Assembly: GCF_012273895.1 (NCBI RefSeq)
Contig: NC_052106.1
Location: 6,448,001-6,512,000 of the forward strand
Origin: Zerene cesonia
Lineage: Eukaryota; Arthropoda; Insecta; Lepidoptera; Pieridae
Length of the DNA stretch: 64,000 bases
Direction of reading: 5' to 3'
A program made the position numbers and the translations under genes. Numbering within the stretch: position 1 is the first letter of the stretch; every line of letters starts with the position of its first letter. Of this stretch, positions 62,996 to 64,000 are shown in pieces. Under the pieces are notes generated by a model. It was not told where the DNA came from. It searched no databases and saw nothing but the letters and a program-made list of their open reading frames with translations.

Positions 62996-63777
62996 TAACA
63001 TATAAAACGGCCATCTTATACTATCATGGAGAAGCTGGGTCGATCACATGAATAGATCATATCGAAACGTTATGAATTCTTAAGAATTTGTTTCTTGCTT
63101 TATTCATGACAATGGAAAACAATAAGCGTCATTTCTGGTGCTTGAATATATTTAGAAAGATATAACTATACTATAATAACTAAATCTATGGTGTTACTTT
63201 TTATAACATTCACATATTTAGGTATAAAAACGTGTTATCTTGGACCTACAGGACCCTACAGGAGTAATAATTTTAACAAATTTAACCCTATACGTGAAAG
63301 AAAGGGAAGTCAGACAGACTGACGCCGTAACGTGTTACGTTACGAAACTGCTTACTCTTCTATATGAAGTTTTCATTGCACAATATCTCTAAGGAATAAA
63401 CTTAATACAACACATAAAGCAATAGTTGAAAATAATAACAGTTCATTAACAAAATGGCTGCCAAATAGCAATAATTATTTTTAAACTAAAACGCATTCAG
63501 TAGATTTTAATTGTGAGTTAAGTCACAATTTTGCGCCGTTCTAGACATTTATGTGTTAAATATATTTCCGCTTATAATATCGGTGATAATTGGACAGAAA
63601 ATCCAATAAATAACCTTCGGTATGCTGGCCGGGAGTTTGTTTCGCAATGTGCGAATTATTTGATCTGTTCTTATGAGTTTATCTTAAATACTAACTGGTA
63701 TACGCAGATTCTCTTTCCTAATACCAGGGATTAACTCATCGCATTTTATTAGTTAGTTCATCGAAACGTCCTACTAA

Positions 63778-63977
63778 TCCTACTAATATTATAAACGCGA
63801 AAGTTTGTAAGGATGTGTGTGTGTTTGTTGCTCTTTCACGCAGCAACTACTGAACCGATTGCAATGAAATTTGATACATAGATAGCTGGACTGCTGGAAT
63901 AACATATATGCATCTTTTTATACCGATATTCCTACGGGATACGGACTTACGCGGGTGAAATCGCGGGGCGCAGCTAG
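63778..63977 (+). mobile_element. non-autonomous Helitron, main family, complete
   Basis: The only main-family copy in plus orientation: A|TCCTACTAATATTATAAAC at the start (the first nine bases duplicated just before it), GCGGGTGAAATCGCGGGGCG near the end, then CAGCTAG|T. 200 bases. Confidence 0.85.
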
Positions 63978-64000
63978 TCATTTATAAAATGAAGTGGAAA

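Larger units (their letters stand above)
30000..64000. other. 34-kb gene-free region upstream of lov
   Basis: No reading frame of protein-like composition was found. Named repeats and candidate control elements are listed separately. The remaining stretches (for example 33040-37960, 40310-42250, 43100-46700, 51520-54000, 54510-55530) are AT-rich with nothing recognisable, apart from GC-richer patches at 42820-43090, 45790-46000, 46470-46680, 48240-48500 and 50340-50620. Upstream non-coding exons of lov could lie here unseen. Confidence 0.5.

Noticed and set aside
1..64000. CRISPR arrays, bacterial operons, rRNA genes or viral genes
   Set aside because: No regularly spaced identical repeats, no prokaryotic gene layout and no recognisable viral or rRNA sequence were found.

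Overview
The window is AT-rich, repeat-rich insect DNA, almost certainly from a butterfly or moth. The evidence is many short non-autonomous Helitrons with the A|TC...CTAG|T ends common in Lepidoptera, a tRNA-derived SINE, familiar lepidopteran LINE-tail repeats, and one insect transcription factor gene. There are three runs of N (3625-4624, 13717-13816, 15097-15196), so the window consists of four assembled pieces.

Only one protein-coding gene can be supported: a BTB/POZ plus pipsqueak-type helix-turn-helix factor that best matches insect jim lovell (lov, also Tkr). Its BTB exon lies on the minus strand (29596-28876). Its two C-terminal exons (9720-9848 and 11115-11764) lie on the plus strand about 18 kb away. 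As given, the parts face each other and cannot be one transcript. However, the piece holding the C-terminal exons begins at 4625 with 76 bases that are the exact reverse complement of the first 76 bases after the gap at 15197. This is a perfect inverted overlap of two contig ends. Turning 4625-13716 around and joining it to 15197 puts all three exons on one strand in the right order. The exon phases then match (1 then 1), the first junction codon becomes ATG, and the frame is open for 499 residues to a TAA. I conclude that this contig is mis-oriented in the scaffold.

Layout: 1-3624 non-coding; 4625-13716 inverted contig (CpG-rich patch at 4940-5330, lov exons 2 and 3, 3' UTR); 13817-15096 a small orphan contig with a Helitron; 15197-28875 most of lov intron 1, with dispersed repeats and a degenerate tandem array at 24956-25715; 28876-29596 lov exon 1, followed by a CpG-rich promoter/5' UTR to about 29990; 30000-64000 about 34 kb upstream with no recognisable gene. 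That upstream region is dense in Helitrons, LINE tails, a SINE and MITE-like hairpins. It also has several candidate control elements: a triple DREF-type TATCGATA cluster near 44.4 kb, a strong G-quadruplex at 50.4 kb, and three perfect four-unit heat-shock elements at 56.9-57.1 kb ahead of a TATA box.

The lov exons, the overlap, the Helitron ends, the SINE duplication and the motif matches were read directly from the bases. The family name, regulatory roles and repeat families rest on general knowledge and were not checked by any search.
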